A stretch of DNA of 64,000 nt from Prevotella sp. UBA2711 (GCA_002354095.1 DEKX01000030.1:353-64352), one strand, 5' to 3'. Positions 1-6,974 are shown, counted from the stretch's first letter. The notes: generated by a model from the sequence alone, not told the origin. Made by a program: numbers and translations.

Positions 1-2
1 GC

Positions 3-146
3 CGCTTGCCTAAGCAAGAACTTTTTCCTATCAATAGACGTCTAACAAATAGAAACATCCATCTTCTAAAAGTACTTGAAGAAAATATCGCAGGCGATAT
101 ATTGTTAAACTCTCTTAAAGTTTTCGATAAATCGCTTGCGATATAA
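3..146 (+). CDS. C-terminal end of an unidentified gene running in from upstream
   Basis: An open frame enters at the window edge and stops at TAA 144-146, giving about 47 residues that include RRLTNRNIHLLKVLEEN. The composition is ordinary for a globular protein end. I do not recognise the family, and the start lies outside the window. Its stop codon overlaps the promoter of the next unit, so it is probably the natural end of the upstream gene. It could also be chance coding, since only 48 codons are visible. Confidence 0.4.
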   Translation, partial: RLPKQELFPINRRLTNRNIHLLKVLEENIAGDILLNSLKVFDKSLAI

Positions 147-165
147 AACATTCTTCTTACCTTTG
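136..165 (+). promoter_or_regulatory. Bacteroidota promoter, TTG-N19-TACCTTTG
   Basis: TTG at 136-138 and TACCTTTG at 158-165 are separated by 19 bp, a textbook match to the -33/-7 consensus. It now drives only the glutathione peroxidase remnant that begins within about ten bases of the -7 box. Confidence 0.75.
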
Positions 166-171
166 CAACTG

Positions 172-405
172 CGTTGCGAAGAGTATTTGAAGAGCGTAGC
201 TCCCACAGAGGAGTACAACGGCCTGAAAGCCAAAGCTGCCAAGACGCTCTTCAAGGCCATCAGCAAGAGCGTGGAGAAGGACAGTGACATCAAGTGGAAT
301 TTCACCAAGTTCCTGATTTCGAAGGACGGTGAGACCATCAAACGCTTTGCGCCCACCACAGAGCCCAAAGACTTCGAAAAAGACATCGAGGAAATGCTCG
401 CCTAA
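172..405 (+). pseudogene. Glutathione peroxidase, C-terminal half only
   Basis: The frame encodes EYLKSVAPTEEY near 181 and then WNFTKFLISKDGETIKRFAP and PTTEPKDFEKDIEEML. These are the conserved C-terminal half of bacterial glutathione peroxidases, thiol peroxidases that reduce hydroperoxides. The family is usually 155-185 residues; only about 75 remain. The N-terminal half with the catalytic Cys and Gln is absent. The only start in frame is a TTG at 136 that belongs to the promoter -33 element, so no normal start exists. The promoter is joined directly to the tail, as if an internal deletion removed the leader and first half. It cannot be an active peroxidase. The next gene is an OhrR-like peroxide-sensing regulator, consistent with a former oxidative-stress locus. 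Confidence 0.8.
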
Positions 406-410
406 TAATG

Positions 411-459
411 TTCAATGTTCAATGTTCAATGGTCAATGTTCAATGGTCAATGTTCAATA
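411..459 (+). repeat. Heptamer tandem repeat TTCAATG, 7 units
   Basis: Seven contiguous 7-bp units run from 411: TTCAATG three times, then GTCAATG, TTCAATG, GTCAATG and TTCAATA. The array fills the gap between the peroxidase remnant and the MarR gene and ends 8 bp before the MarR start codon, so it occupies that gene's ribosome-binding region. A 7-bp unit can change number by slippage. Confidence 0.9.
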
Positions 460-467
460 AATGAATC

Positions 468-908
468 ATGCACGCAGAATTACAGCTTGACAACCAGATA
501 TGCTTCCGTCTATATACGGCGGCACGTCTCATTACACAGGCTTACACGCCGATGCTGAATGAGTTGGGTATTACCTATCCGCAGTACCTCGTTCTGATGG
601 TGCTGTGGGAGCAGGATTCCCAACCAGTGAACGACATTGCGCATCGTCTGCAGCTCGAAACAAACACCGTTACGCCCTTGCTTCAGCGTATGGAGAAACT
701 TGGTATCGTGGTTCGCAAGCGTGGCAAGGAGGATAAGCGCCAGCAGATAGTCAGCCTAACAAAGAAAGGACACGATATGGAGGAAGAAGCCTACAAGCTT
801 ATCCCTGCAGGCATGGGTGAAACGTTGAAAGCCTGCCCGCTCCAGATGGATGACTACACGCTTCTGGCCAGTGAATTAGATTCAATCATCGAAACATTAA
901 AGAAATAA
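468..908 (+). CDS. MarR-family regulator, OhrR-like organic peroxide sensor
   Basis: 146 residues, full length for MarR proteins. A winged helix-turn-helix spans roughly residues 35-100 (VNDIAHRLQLETNTVTPLLQ as recognition region; KRGKEDKRQQIVSLT as wing). The N-terminal segment QLDNQICFRLYTAARLIT carries Cys12 in the position of the single redox-sensing cysteine of OhrR-type regulators, which release DNA when peroxide oxidises that thiol. I infer a peroxide-responsive repressor; the peroxidase remnant just upstream fits. The ATG at 468 follows a heptamer repeat rather than a clear Shine-Dalgarno, which is common in Bacteroidota. The DoxX gene starts 15 bp downstream and is likely co-transcribed. 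Confidence 0.82.
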   Translation: MHAELQLDNQICFRLYTAARLITQAYTPMLNELGITYPQYLVLMVLWEQDSQPVNDIAHRLQLETNTVTPLLQRMEKLGIVVRKRGKEDKRQQIVSLTKKGHDMEEEAYKLIPAGMGETLKACPLQMDDYTLLASELDSIIETLKK

Positions 909-923
909 ACAACCGACACAAAA

Positions 924-1361
924 ATGAAATATATCAAATTATGCTTCCGTCTGCTACTTGGTCTCTTCATGACCTACGCAGGCATCAGTCATCTGACGAT
1001 AGCTCGTCAGGAGTTCGTAGCACAAGTACCTACATGGCTTCAGTTCAGTCCGGGCTTTACAGATTTTGTCGTGCTGGCATCGGGCGTGGTTGAGATTGCC
1101 CTCGGCCTTGGTATGTTGTTTCTCTGGAAAAAGAAAGCACTCGTCGGTGCGCTGCTCGCACTCTTCTATGTCGCCATCTTCCCAGGCAACATCAACCAGT
1201 ATGTGAACCATATCGATGCCTTCGGTCTTGATACAGACCAGGCACGTCTCATCCGGCTTTTCTTCCAGCCCGTCCTTATCTTCCTTGCTCTCTGGAGCAC
1301 AGGAGGCTGGCAACAGCTGAAGGAATGGTGGCAGTGGTGCTGCAAAAGGAATGTGTCATAA
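924..1361 (+). CDS. DoxX-family inner membrane protein
   Basis: 145 residues with four hydrophobic segments at roughly 7-24, 45-68, 72-90 and 109-128, the layout of the DoxX/DoxX-like family. The family signature is visible as GLFMTYAGISHL in helix one and FPGNINQYVNHIDAFGLDT between helices three and four. DoxX proteins are small membrane proteins linked to quinone or thiol redox chemistry and oxidative-stress resistance in other bacteria; the exact reaction here is unknown. It follows the OhrR-like gene by 15 bp and probably shares its transcript. Length and helix count suggest an intact gene. Confidence 0.8.
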   Translation: MKYIKLCFRLLLGLFMTYAGISHLTIARQEFVAQVPTWLQFSPGFTDFVVLASGVVEIALGLGMLFLWKKKALVGALLALFYVAIFPGNINQYVNHIDAFGLDTDQARLIRLFFQPVLIFLALWSTGGWQQLKEWWQWCCKRNVS

Positions 1362-1385
1362 AAACGTTTCGTACAACGAGTACAA

Positions 1386-1556
1386 ATGAGCAACGGACAA
1401 GAACTGGTATTGCACAAGAAGTTATTCCGGCAACTGACAACGGATGAACTGTACGAACTGCTGAGAGTGCGTAGCGAGGTGTTCGTGGTGGAGCAGAACT
1501 GTGTCTATCAGGATTTGGACGGCATTCCTCACATCAAAATGACTTGGAGGAAATGA
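1386..1556 (+). pseudogene. ElaA-type GNAT acetyltransferase, N-terminal fragment
   Basis: ATG 1386 opens a 56-residue frame containing LFRQLTTDELYELLRVRSEV and FVVEQNCVYQDLDG, the conserved start of ElaA-family acetyltransferases (about 150 residues when whole). After YQDLDG the similarity ends abruptly and ten unrelated residues (IPHIKMTWRK) lead to a TGA. The acetyl-CoA binding motif A is therefore missing and the product cannot be a functional GNAT. The break lies near 1525. It sits 24 bp after the DoxX gene. Confidence 0.78.
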
Positions 1557-1600
1557 TTGTTTAACCGAGTTTAAATTCTGTGCATAAAATTAATAGAACT

Positions 1601-1667
1601 TCCGTAAAAAGGGTTGATATATCCGTAAATCGTGTAGTCATTATTTGACGGAAACGTCGTACCTTTG
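1601..1667 (+). promoter_or_regulatory. Direct-repeat operator and -7 box before the monooxygenase gene
   Basis: TCCGTAAA occurs at 1601-1608 and again at 1622-1629, 21 bp apart (two helical turns, same face). A TACCTTTG -7 box follows at 1660-1667. No TTTG lies at the usual -33 distance. A weak -33 plus spaced direct repeats upstream is the arrangement expected for an activator such as an AraC-type protein; a truncated AraC gene lies at 3871. The activator identity is inference. Confidence 0.55.
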
Positions 1668-1689
1668 CAGTGTCAAAAATAGATGAAAG

Positions 1690-2136
1690 ATGAAAAAGAA
1701 ACTATTCCTTATGTTGTTCGCCCTTGTACTATCCATTACGGCTGTGGCACAAGAAGTAGCAGCAACCCCAGTAAACTACAAAACCATGATTGTACGATTA
1801 GCCGAAATTGAGGTATATCCAGAGCATTTGCAGGAATACCTGAAGTTTGCCAACGAGGTGGACCGACTGAGCGTAGAGCGCGAGCCGGGAGTCATCTGCC
1901 TCTTTCCGATGCAGAGTGCCGAGGACTCCACGCAGATTCGCATCCTCGAAATCTATGCCTCTGAGGAAGCCTATCAGAGTCATATCAAAACGGAGCACTT
2001 CCTAAAGTACAAGCAGGGCACGCTCCACATGGTGAAGAGCCTGAAGCTACCCACCATGAACCCCCTCGACCCAGAGACGATGAAACTGATATTCAACAAA
2101 ATGACTACTGCATCGAGTGCTCTACCGACGGAGTGA
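1690..2136 (+). CDS. Secreted antibiotic-biosynthesis-monooxygenase (ABM) domain protein, C-terminus replaced
   Basis: 148 residues. A signal peptide spans residues 1-20 (hydrophobic LFLMLFALVLSI, cleavage after AVA). An ABM-type ferredoxin-like barrel follows at about 33-115: MIVRLAEIEVYPEHLQEYLK, SVEREPGVICLFPMQ, RILEIYASEEAYQSHIKTEH and FLKYKQGTL. The family holds heme-degrading and quinol monooxygenases, and periplasmic versions are common in Bacteroidota. The domain is complete. The last dozen residues (from about NKMTTASS) are out-of-frame reading of a DUF1349 gene tail at 2103-2201, so the native C-terminus was lost at a junction near 2100. Likely still folded, since the domain ends before the junction. 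Confidence 0.7.
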   Translation: MKKKLFLMLFALVLSITAVAQEVAATPVNYKTMIVRLAEIEVYPEHLQEYLKFANEVDRLSVEREPGVICLFPMQSAEDSTQIRILEIYASEEAYQSHIKTEHFLKYKQGTLHMVKSLKLPTMNPLDPETMKLIFNKMTTASSALPTE

Positions 2137-2201
2137 CGTTCAGTCAGATGCGCATCTGCCACATGTATGCCGGCGGCGATGAAATCAGTTTCGGTATATA
2201 A
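2103..2201 (+). pseudogene. DUF1349 protein, C-terminal fragment
   Basis: In the frame one base away from the ABM gene, 32 codons read DYCIECSTDGVTFSQMRICH and then MYAGGDEISFGI before TAA. The DYCIECSTDG...FSQMRICH...ISFG pattern is the conserved end of DUF1349 (a concanavalin A-like fold protein of about 190 residues). The family normally continues with a YACSP-type segment, absent here. The fragment has no start and is fused to the tail of the ABM gene. I judge it a remnant of a different gene brought in by deletion or recombination. Confidence 0.65.
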
Positions 2202-2211
2202 CTGACGCTTG

Positions 2212-2778
2212 CTACCGAAGGGACAAATGTTTCATCGGGTGACCTCCCCAATGGCTATCGCCTACACAGCGGAAACCAAGAGTAGTATAGAACGCTTCGC
2301 CCGACGTATTATCACAATCTACCAAGAGTCCGACACATGGAAGATGCATTGCATCAGCCTTTTCTTTAGTAGCCAACACTAATTTCTTGGCAATTCCCTG
2401 ACGGCGATACGCTGGAAGAACAGCCAGAGAATCAAGGTATAGCTCTCCAGCCTGAGTCTCATCATCCATGCCCGAATGGTCTTTGCCTATATACTCTTTG
2501 GCTGCTTGGATAAAAGCCCGGCGCAGTTCATGCAGACAGCCGCCATCATAGCTGACGGAAACGCCAACGACCCTGTCGGAAGCCATCGCTACCAGCGTGT
2601 TCTTGTAACTATATTGCGAAACTTCAGCTTCAACCAACGCAGTCATCATCCTGCGGAAGTCCTCCAATCCGTAGCCCTCGCCACAGAAATACTGACAGCA
2701 ATCGTCTGTCATTGCCATCATAATAAGGCTTGCTATCTCTGCCGCCTGATTCTTTGTTGCTTCTCGTATTTCTATCAT
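2212..2778 (-). CDS. GNAT-family N-acetyltransferase
   Basis: 188 residues. The acetyl-CoA binding motif A is visible at about residues 113-135 (LYLDSLAVLPAYRRQGIAKK, with the R-R-Q-G-I-A loop), followed by motif B with EAFYTTLGFRCVG. The substrate cannot be told from sequence. It is transcribed leftward and separated by 42 bp from the Nudix gene upstream, so the two may share a transcript. It appears intact. Confidence 0.85.
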   Translation of the reverse strand: MIEIREATKNQAAEIASLIMMAMTDDCCQYFCGEGYGLEDFRRMMTALVEAEVSQYSYKNTLVAMASDRVVGVSVSYDGGCLHELRRAFIQAAKEYIGKDHSGMDDETQAGELYLDSLAVLPAYRRQGIAKKLVLATKEKADAMHLPCVGLLVDCDNTSGEAFYTTLGFRCVGDSHWGGHPMKHLSLR

Positions 2779-2820
2779 ATCAAACTGTCATGTCACGACC
2801 TCCTTATAATAGGGTAGTAA

Positions 2821-3327
2821 CTATATGCATGACGCAAAGCATCTTCTGAATTCACTCTCAAAATTTGGGGTCAGTATACCCTTTCCTATTGCCTCGCGTA
2901 TCTCTTGCATGGTCCAGAAACGGCCACCGTCCAGTTCTTCCGCAGAAGGGCGTATCTCACTGTTGCAGATTGCTCGGTTCACATAAACCAGTTCGCGCTC
3001 GCGTGTGCTCTCAAACACATACATGTCAACGAACTCCGGTACAAAGTCAGTGAGGTCTAATTCCTCACTGGCTTCACGACGCAAAGCCTCCTCTGGAGTC
3101 TCACCATACGCAATATGCCCTCCAACAGCCGTATCCCATTTCCCAGGCTGAATGTCCTTCCATTCAGGACGTTTTTGCAGATAGACGTCGCCGTTGGAAT
3201 TGAACACATGGAGATGCACGACGGGATGCAGCAGTTTAGTGCCTCCATGACACTCGCCACGCGTTGCAGAACCAGTCACCTCTCCGTGCTCATTCACTAT
3301 CGGGAATATCTCATTCAGGTTATCCAT
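2821..3327 (-). CDS. Nudix hydrolase
   Basis: 168 residues. A perfect Nudix box starts at residue 70 (G-x5-E-x7-REASEELDL), which binds the divalent cation and diphosphate substrate. The N-terminal VNEHGEVTGSATRGECH and HLHVFNSNGDVYLQKRP resemble the isopentenyl-diphosphate isomerase-like/YfcD subgroup of Nudix proteins. Its precise substrate is unknown. Start ATG 3327 follows a long AT-rich stretch. The downstream GNAT gene is close and same-strand. Confidence 0.87.
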   Translation of the reverse strand: MDNLNEIFPIVNEHGEVTGSATRGECHGGTKLLHPVVHLHVFNSNGDVYLQKRPEWKDIQPGKWDTAVGGHIAYGETPEEALRREASEELDLTDFVPEFVDMYVFESTRERELVYVNRAICNSEIRPSAEELDGGRFWTMQEIREAIGKGILTPNFESEFRRCFASCI

Positions 3328-3389
3328 GCACGCAAAGATAGTTCTTTTTTGCTGAATATCAAAATGTTTTGCTTTTTTTCATAGTTCTG

Positions 3390-3770
3390 TTAGATTATCA
3401 CTGGCATATTTGCTTTCTTCCACGCGATGATACCACCCTTCAGATTCACACACTTGTAGCCGGCATCAGCTAATCTTCCTGCAGCATTGGCAGAACGGCG
3501 ACCACTACGACAATAAACAGCAATGGTCTTGTCTGCAGGCAGTGTTGCCTTTGCCTTCTCCATGAAATCACTCTGCCCCTGATCTATCAGAACAGCCCCC
3601 TGAATATGTCCTTCTGCAAATTCAGCAGCCGTCCTTACATCAAGCACCACCACATTACTGTCTGCAATCAGTTCTGCGAACTCTTGCACTTCAGCATTCT
3701 CAAAATTCTGCTGACCACAGGCCGTTGTTAAGCCCAGTGTAGCCAATAAACACGTTAATAACTTTTTCAT
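3390..3770 (-). CDS. Rhodanese-like domain lipoprotein
   Basis: 126 residues. A lipoprotein signal ends in the lipobox LTTAC at Cys18. One rhodanese domain follows (VVVLDVRTAAEFAEGHIQGA) with active-site loop CRSGRRS, Cys about residue 87, and the C-terminal GYKCVNLKGGIIAWKKA. It probably acts on sulfane sulfur in the periplasm. A TAATTTTG -7 box on the minus strand at 3796-3803 lies 26 bp before the start. Intact and typical in length for single-domain rhodaneses. Confidence 0.88.
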   Translation of the reverse strand: MKKLLTCLLATLGLTTACGQQNFENAEVQEFAELIADSNVVVLDVRTAAEFAEGHIQGAVLIDQGQSDFMEKAKATLPADKTIAVYCRSGRRSANAAGRLADAGYKCVNLKGGIIAWKKANMPVII

Positions 3771-3870
3771 ATACCTCGTATTTGTTTCATTGCTGCAAAA
3801 TTACTTATTTCCTGCAAAATAAGTCGCTAATGCATTCATTTTATCTTCAACAAAAGTTAAAGATACAGAT

Positions 3871-4077
3871 TTATCTCGGATATTTATCAGAATTGACTAA
3901 GTTGGCTGGGAGGCGGTGTGACGATTCCTTGATAAATTCTGATGGCGTCTGTCCGAAATGTTTCTTAAACTGACGCGTGAAGTGCTGGGGATATTCAAAC
4001 CCAAGTTGCTCAGAGGTCTCTGTGATGGTAGCTCCGCTGATAAGCAGTTGCTGGGCACGCTGCATCAGGAAACGCCG
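3871..4077 (-). pseudogene. AraC-family regulator, C-terminal DNA-binding fragment
   Basis: Leftward frame with FLMQRAQQLLISGATITETS, EQLGFEYPQHFTRQFKKHFG and QTPSEF: the double helix-turn-helix end of AraC/XylS proteins, terminating at 3871. The first HTH is incomplete and the N-terminal sensor domain is missing. Upstream of about 4077 the minus-strand reading loses all AraC character and becomes the shadow of a rightward amidohydrolase fragment. The regulator has therefore been truncated by a junction and is not expected to function. Confidence 0.75.
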
Positions 4078-4362
4078 GAATACAACCCCGTACTGCCTCA
4101 GTTGGAGACGCTGACCAACGAGATGACGGCTATCGGTAAGAAGTATGGTGCACATAGCCCTGAGGTCATCCGTATGCTGCTCACCATCACCACGCCCGAC
4201 CATCTGCTTTACGGCTCCGATTATCCCTACGTGGCTCCGCAGGTGCTCACCCAGAGTCTCGGACGCATGAAACAGTATCTCACGACGGAGGCAGACCTCG
4301 CCCCATACCGTGAGCTGATTCTTTGGAAGAATGCCCAACAATTATTCCAGATAAAACAATGA
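4078..4362 (+). pseudogene. Amidohydrolase-2 family, C-terminal fragment (possibly with a second fragment ahead of it)
   Basis: The rightward frame ends with ITTPDHLLYGSDYPYVAP and LILWKNAQQLFQ. The HxLYGSDYP...NAxxLF pattern is the C-terminal signature of amidohydrolase family 2 (ACMSD-like decarboxylases/hydrolases), with the metal-binding Asp in GSDYP. Only about 60 residues of that domain remain of roughly 300. The preceding 30 residues (LTNEMTAIGKKYGAHSPEV) resemble the aldo-keto reductase segment 'AIGKKYGATPAQV', so a third gene may be represented. The frame lacks a start of its own and butts against the AraC remnant on the other strand near 4078. Confidence 0.65.
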
Positions 4363-4442
4363 GAATTATAACAACTGTCGTCGCACTGCTTATGGCAGTG
4401 GCGAACATTCAAGCACAAGTGAATATGAAAGAGTCTGCGTAG
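4359..4442 (+). pseudogene. Signal-peptide stub of a truncated secreted protein
   Basis: The ATG overlaps the amidohydrolase stop (ATGA) and encodes 27 residues, MRIITTVVALLMAVANIQAQ followed by VNMKESA, then TAG. The first 19 form a clean signal peptide with an AQ cleavage site, but no mature protein follows. The ATGA coupling suggests the original pair formed an operon before the second gene lost its body. Confidence 0.6.
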
Positions 4443-4486
4443 CCGGCTACGGCTGATTCGCAGCATGGAGTCAGACAAATAATAAA

Positions 4487-4518
4487 ACGGACCGCCTCAG
4501 TAAATAGAGGCGGTCCGT
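4487..4518 (-). terminator. Strong hairpin terminator
   Basis: ACGGACCGCCTC (4487-4498) and GAGGCGGTCCGT (4507-4518) form a perfect 12-bp stem with an 8-nt loop. Read leftward it is followed by TTTTATT, a terminator for the hydrolase gene ending at 4524. It can also stop rightward transcripts from the remnants. Confidence 0.85.
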
Positions 4519-4523
4519 TATGC

Positions 4524-5651
4524 TTACTTCAAGTTCTTGGCGAAGAAGTCGGCAAGTTTGTCCCAGGGAATGAGATTCTTCGACTCACCCTTGCCTTCCA
4601 ATTCCGTGTAGCCACCATCATAGAGGTCGCAATGACTGGCACCGGGGATGATGAGCAGTTCCTTGTTCTCAGGGTTAGGATTGGGCTTGCCTACTACGTT
4701 ATATCCCTCGGCTTTGCCTTCCACCATATACTTATAGGCAGACTCGCCGAAATAGCGCGAGTGGGCCTTCTCACCGTGCATCACGAGGACAGCCGAGCGA
4801 ATCTCGTTAATGTAGTAGAGGAAGCGGCTGTTGGCAAAAGCCTGTGTGCCGATAACGCGCCAACCGTCGTTGGAGTTGCCGCTGCGCTTATGATAGCCAC
4901 GCTGGGTGATATAGTAGTCGTAATAGTCTTTCACAAACTGAGGAGCATCGGCAGGCAATGGATTCACCACACCGCCAGCCATTGCCATCGGGTCGCTCAA
5001 GCGCTGTTTGGCCATTGCCTCACGGGCAGCATGGCGCGACTCCTCCTTGTCCTCGCTGTCAAAATAACCATTACCGCTGACACGGGTCATATCGTACATC
5101 GTCGAGGCTACCGTAGCCTTGATGCGCGTGTCGGCAGCCGCAGCGTTCAGTGCGATGCCTCCCCAGCCGCAGATGCCGATGATACCAATCCTCTCAGCAT
5201 CCACATTCTCCTGCTTAGAGAGGAAGTCAACAGCCGCCATGAAGTCCTCGGTATTGATATCGGGCGAAGCTGTGCGACGCGGTTCACCACTGCTCTCACC
5301 CGTATAGGAGGGGTCGAAAGCCAAAGCCACGAAACCACGTTCAGCCATCCGCATGGCATACAGTCCACTCGACTGCTCCTTACAGGCACCGAACGGACCG
5401 CTGACGGCAATGGCAGCCAATTTACCCTGAGCGCCCTTAGGCGTATAAAGGTCAGCTGCCAATGTCAGCCCATACTGTGTTTCAAACGTCACCTTGCGGT
5501 GGTCAACTTTGTCACTCTTTGGGAACACCTTGTCCCACTCCTGTGTTAATTCCAATTTCTTCATATTATCTTCTTTCGTCTGATTATTCTTCTGACTGCA
5601 TGCCACGAGCACTCCGGCTATGACCAATGCTGTAAAAACTAATTTCTTCAT
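4524..5651 (-). CDS. Alpha/beta hydrolase lipoprotein, dienelactone-hydrolase-like
   Basis: 375 residues from ATG 5651, chosen because it starts a lipoprotein signal (FTALVIAGVLVAC, lipobox Cys18) and overlaps the upstream stop as ATGA. The longer open frame has no family support. The fold is alpha/beta hydrolase with nucleophile elbow GICGWGG: Cys in the Gx(C)xG position as in dienelactone hydrolases, rather than Ser. The acid and His region is GASHCDLYD near the C-terminus. Related Bacteroidota proteins are annotated YcjY/CocE-like hydrolases. Substrate unknown. Coupled to the cyclophilin-like gene upstream. Confidence 0.8.
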   Translation of the reverse strand: MKKLVFTALVIAGVLVACSQKNNQTKEDNMKKLELTQEWDKVFPKSDKVDHRKVTFETQYGLTLAADLYTPKGAQGKLAAIAVSGPFGACKEQSSGLYAMRMAERGFVALAFDPSYTGESSGEPRRTASPDINTEDFMAAVDFLSKQENVDAERIGIIGICGWGGIALNAAAADTRIKATVASTMYDMTRVSGNGYFDSEDKEESRHAAREAMAKQRLSDPMAMAGGVVNPLPADAPQFVKDYYDYYITQRGYHKRSGNSNDGWRVIGTQAFANSRFLYYINEIRSAVLVMHGEKAHSRYFGESAYKYMVEGKAEGYNVVGKPNPNPENKELLIIPGASHCDLYDGGYTELEGKGESKNLIPWDKLADFFAKNLK

Positions 5652-6247
5652 CTTACTATTTTCTTTCCGTTTTTTATGACAATTCCCTTTATTCCCGCTT
5701 GTGCCAATGAGCCTTGCAGCGTATAACATCTTGATGTGTTCTCGAAGGCTCTGACTTGGTTGATACCAGTAGAGTTGTCGAGCGAGAGTGTCACACTGAT
5801 ATCCGACTCGCCCGCTTTGAGGAATGTGCGCAGTTCGCTCTCCGAGAGCCCGTCGATATGTCCCAACCGCGTGTAACTCCACGAGTTCGTACCATAGAAG
5901 ATAGAAATATTACTACCGCTATACAGAACGACATCGCCAGGTTGGGCTGTTATATGTTCGTTACTTGTAGGTAACGAAAAGCCTAAGCCTCCCCAAATTT
6001 CAAACCCGCCATTCGAAGCGAGTGTAACGGTGACAGGAGCCTCCTGCAGTTTTTCCACCAACGCCTGCACCGCGCTATTGTCAGCAAGGGTCACTGCCTC
6101 CGTCCTGCCATCAATCGTCATATACATTTTCTGTGTCATAGTTTCATCATTAGATAATTGCGCCCGTGCCTCATTACTGTTGCATGCCATGACGAGAATT
6201 GTCATAGCAGCCATTAAAAGGCGATGAATAATATTTTTTCTCTTCAT
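5648..6247 (-). CDS. Cyclophilin-like fold secreted protein with sorting-type tail
   Basis: 199 residues from ATG 6247 (an upstream ATG at 6265 would add six residues). A signal sequence with LLMAAMTILVMAC suggests lipidation at Cys22. The central region (MYMTIDGRTEAVTLADNSAV, GGFEIWGGLGFSLPTS, PGDVVLYSGSNISIFYG, WSYTRLGHI) matches the bacterial cyclophilin-like domain found in periplasmic proteins of Bacteroidota. The end, AGIKGIVIKNGKKIVR, resembles the short tails of Por-secretion/type IX sorting modules. A TACCTTTG-type -7 box lies at 6342-6349 on the minus strand. The hydrolase gene downstream is translationally coupled. Confidence 0.72.
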   Translation of the reverse strand: MKRKNIIHRLLMAAMTILVMACNSNEARAQLSNDETMTQKMYMTIDGRTEAVTLADNSAVQALVEKLQEAPVTVTLASNGGFEIWGGLGFSLPTSNEHITAQPGDVVLYSGSNISIFYGTNSWSYTRLGHIDGLSESELRTFLKAGESDISVTLSLDNSTGINQVRAFENTSRCYTLQGSLAQAGIKGIVIKNGKKIVR

Positions 6248-6410
6248 GATAGCATTTTTGGTCATATTTCTGATTTATTTGAAAAGAAGATAGCATAACA
6301 GTTAGTGCGGTTCAGTGTATGGCGTATCTCCCCCACCTCTGCAAAGGTACGACTTTTCCTTCAGAATCCACTCCATTTAACAAGATTTTTATAGATGGGC
6401 GTTTTTTCGT

Positions 6411-6492
6411 AAAACATATAACCATATAACCCAATCGCGTGCAAACATCCTGTACATCGGGGATTGAAGTGGGGTATATGGTTATATGTTTT
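6411..6492. repeat. Large inverted repeat, 22-bp arms, 38-bp spacer
   Basis: Arms at 6411-6432 and 6471-6492 share AAAACATATAACCATATA and then CCC. They match at 21 of 22 positions as an inverted pair. The spacer (6433-6470) has no tract of T after it and codes for nothing obvious. It lies about 160 bp upstream of the cyclophilin-like gene start in an otherwise empty region. It could be a cruciform, a recombinase site or the end of a lost element. Confidence 0.85.
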
Positions 6493-6546
6493 GCTCAATT
6501 TGGTCAGTAAATCAAGCTTTTATTCTTTTTACTCTTCTTTATATGA

Positions 6547-6780
6547 ACTGATGAGAAAGACAATACCCACTACTACATTACAGAAAATAGTGTAGACTAT
6601 TGCTATTTCCATACTAGTACCATTCATGCGTACAGCGGGACTGACCCACTGTGCGATTATAAACTTTACGAATCACATATCCCTCAGATTTTTGACACCC
6701 ACCTCTATTCCAGCATCAAGAATCCAAGATTTAAAGAGAACGTTGACCGTGAGGGTAAAGTCTTGTATAGCAGGGGTTAG
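6547..6780 (+). pseudogene. Orphan reading frame without a start codon
   Basis: A 77-codon open frame from 6547 to TAG 6778-6780 has protein-like composition (SVDYCYFHTSTIHAYSGTD, PLCDYKLYESHIPQIFDTHL, PRFKENVDREGKVLYSRG). There is no ATG in frame before the conserved-looking part and a stop stands just upstream. I do not recognise the family. It looks like the tail of a gene whose front is gone, as with its neighbours. Confidence 0.35.
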
Positions 6781-6807
6781 TTTTAAGTGCTATGCCATAT
6801 ATTATTT

Positions 6808-6972
6808 CTATAGCCGTTCCATCCAGCGGGAGAGGAATACATCACTGACGGAATAGGTGGTTCCCTCGAGGGTGATGTCATCATTGAGGAGCCCTTTTTC
6901 GCAAAGTGAGTCTGCAAGACGACGAGAGGCTGAAGGGGTTCCGATGACTCTCACTTTGTTAGTATTCTCGGG
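6808..6972 (-). pseudogene. ATP-binding protein (archaeal-ATPase-like), C-terminal fragment
   Basis: The leftward frame reads KVRVIGTPSASRRLADSLCE, KGLLNDDITLEGTTYSVSD and VFLSRWMERL, then TAG. The pattern (winged-helix-like region, then 'Y-V-D-x-F-x-x-W') matches the C-terminal end of the COG1672/DUF234-type AAA ATPases common in Prevotella. About 55 residues remain of some 380; the Walker motifs are missing. Its own promoter and operator (6975-7025) stand immediately ahead, so the gene lost its front but kept its control region. Confidence 0.6.
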
Positions 6973-6974
6973 TG

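Noticed and set aside
4632..5549. Long rightward open frame of 305 codons
   Set aside because: It is the antisense shadow of the alpha/beta hydrolase lipoprotein, which has clear motifs and a signal sequence on the other strand.
6626..6856. Rightward 76-codon frame with an ATG
   Set aside because: It overlaps another frame with more protein-like composition (6547-6780) and the ATPase tail; no support for it.
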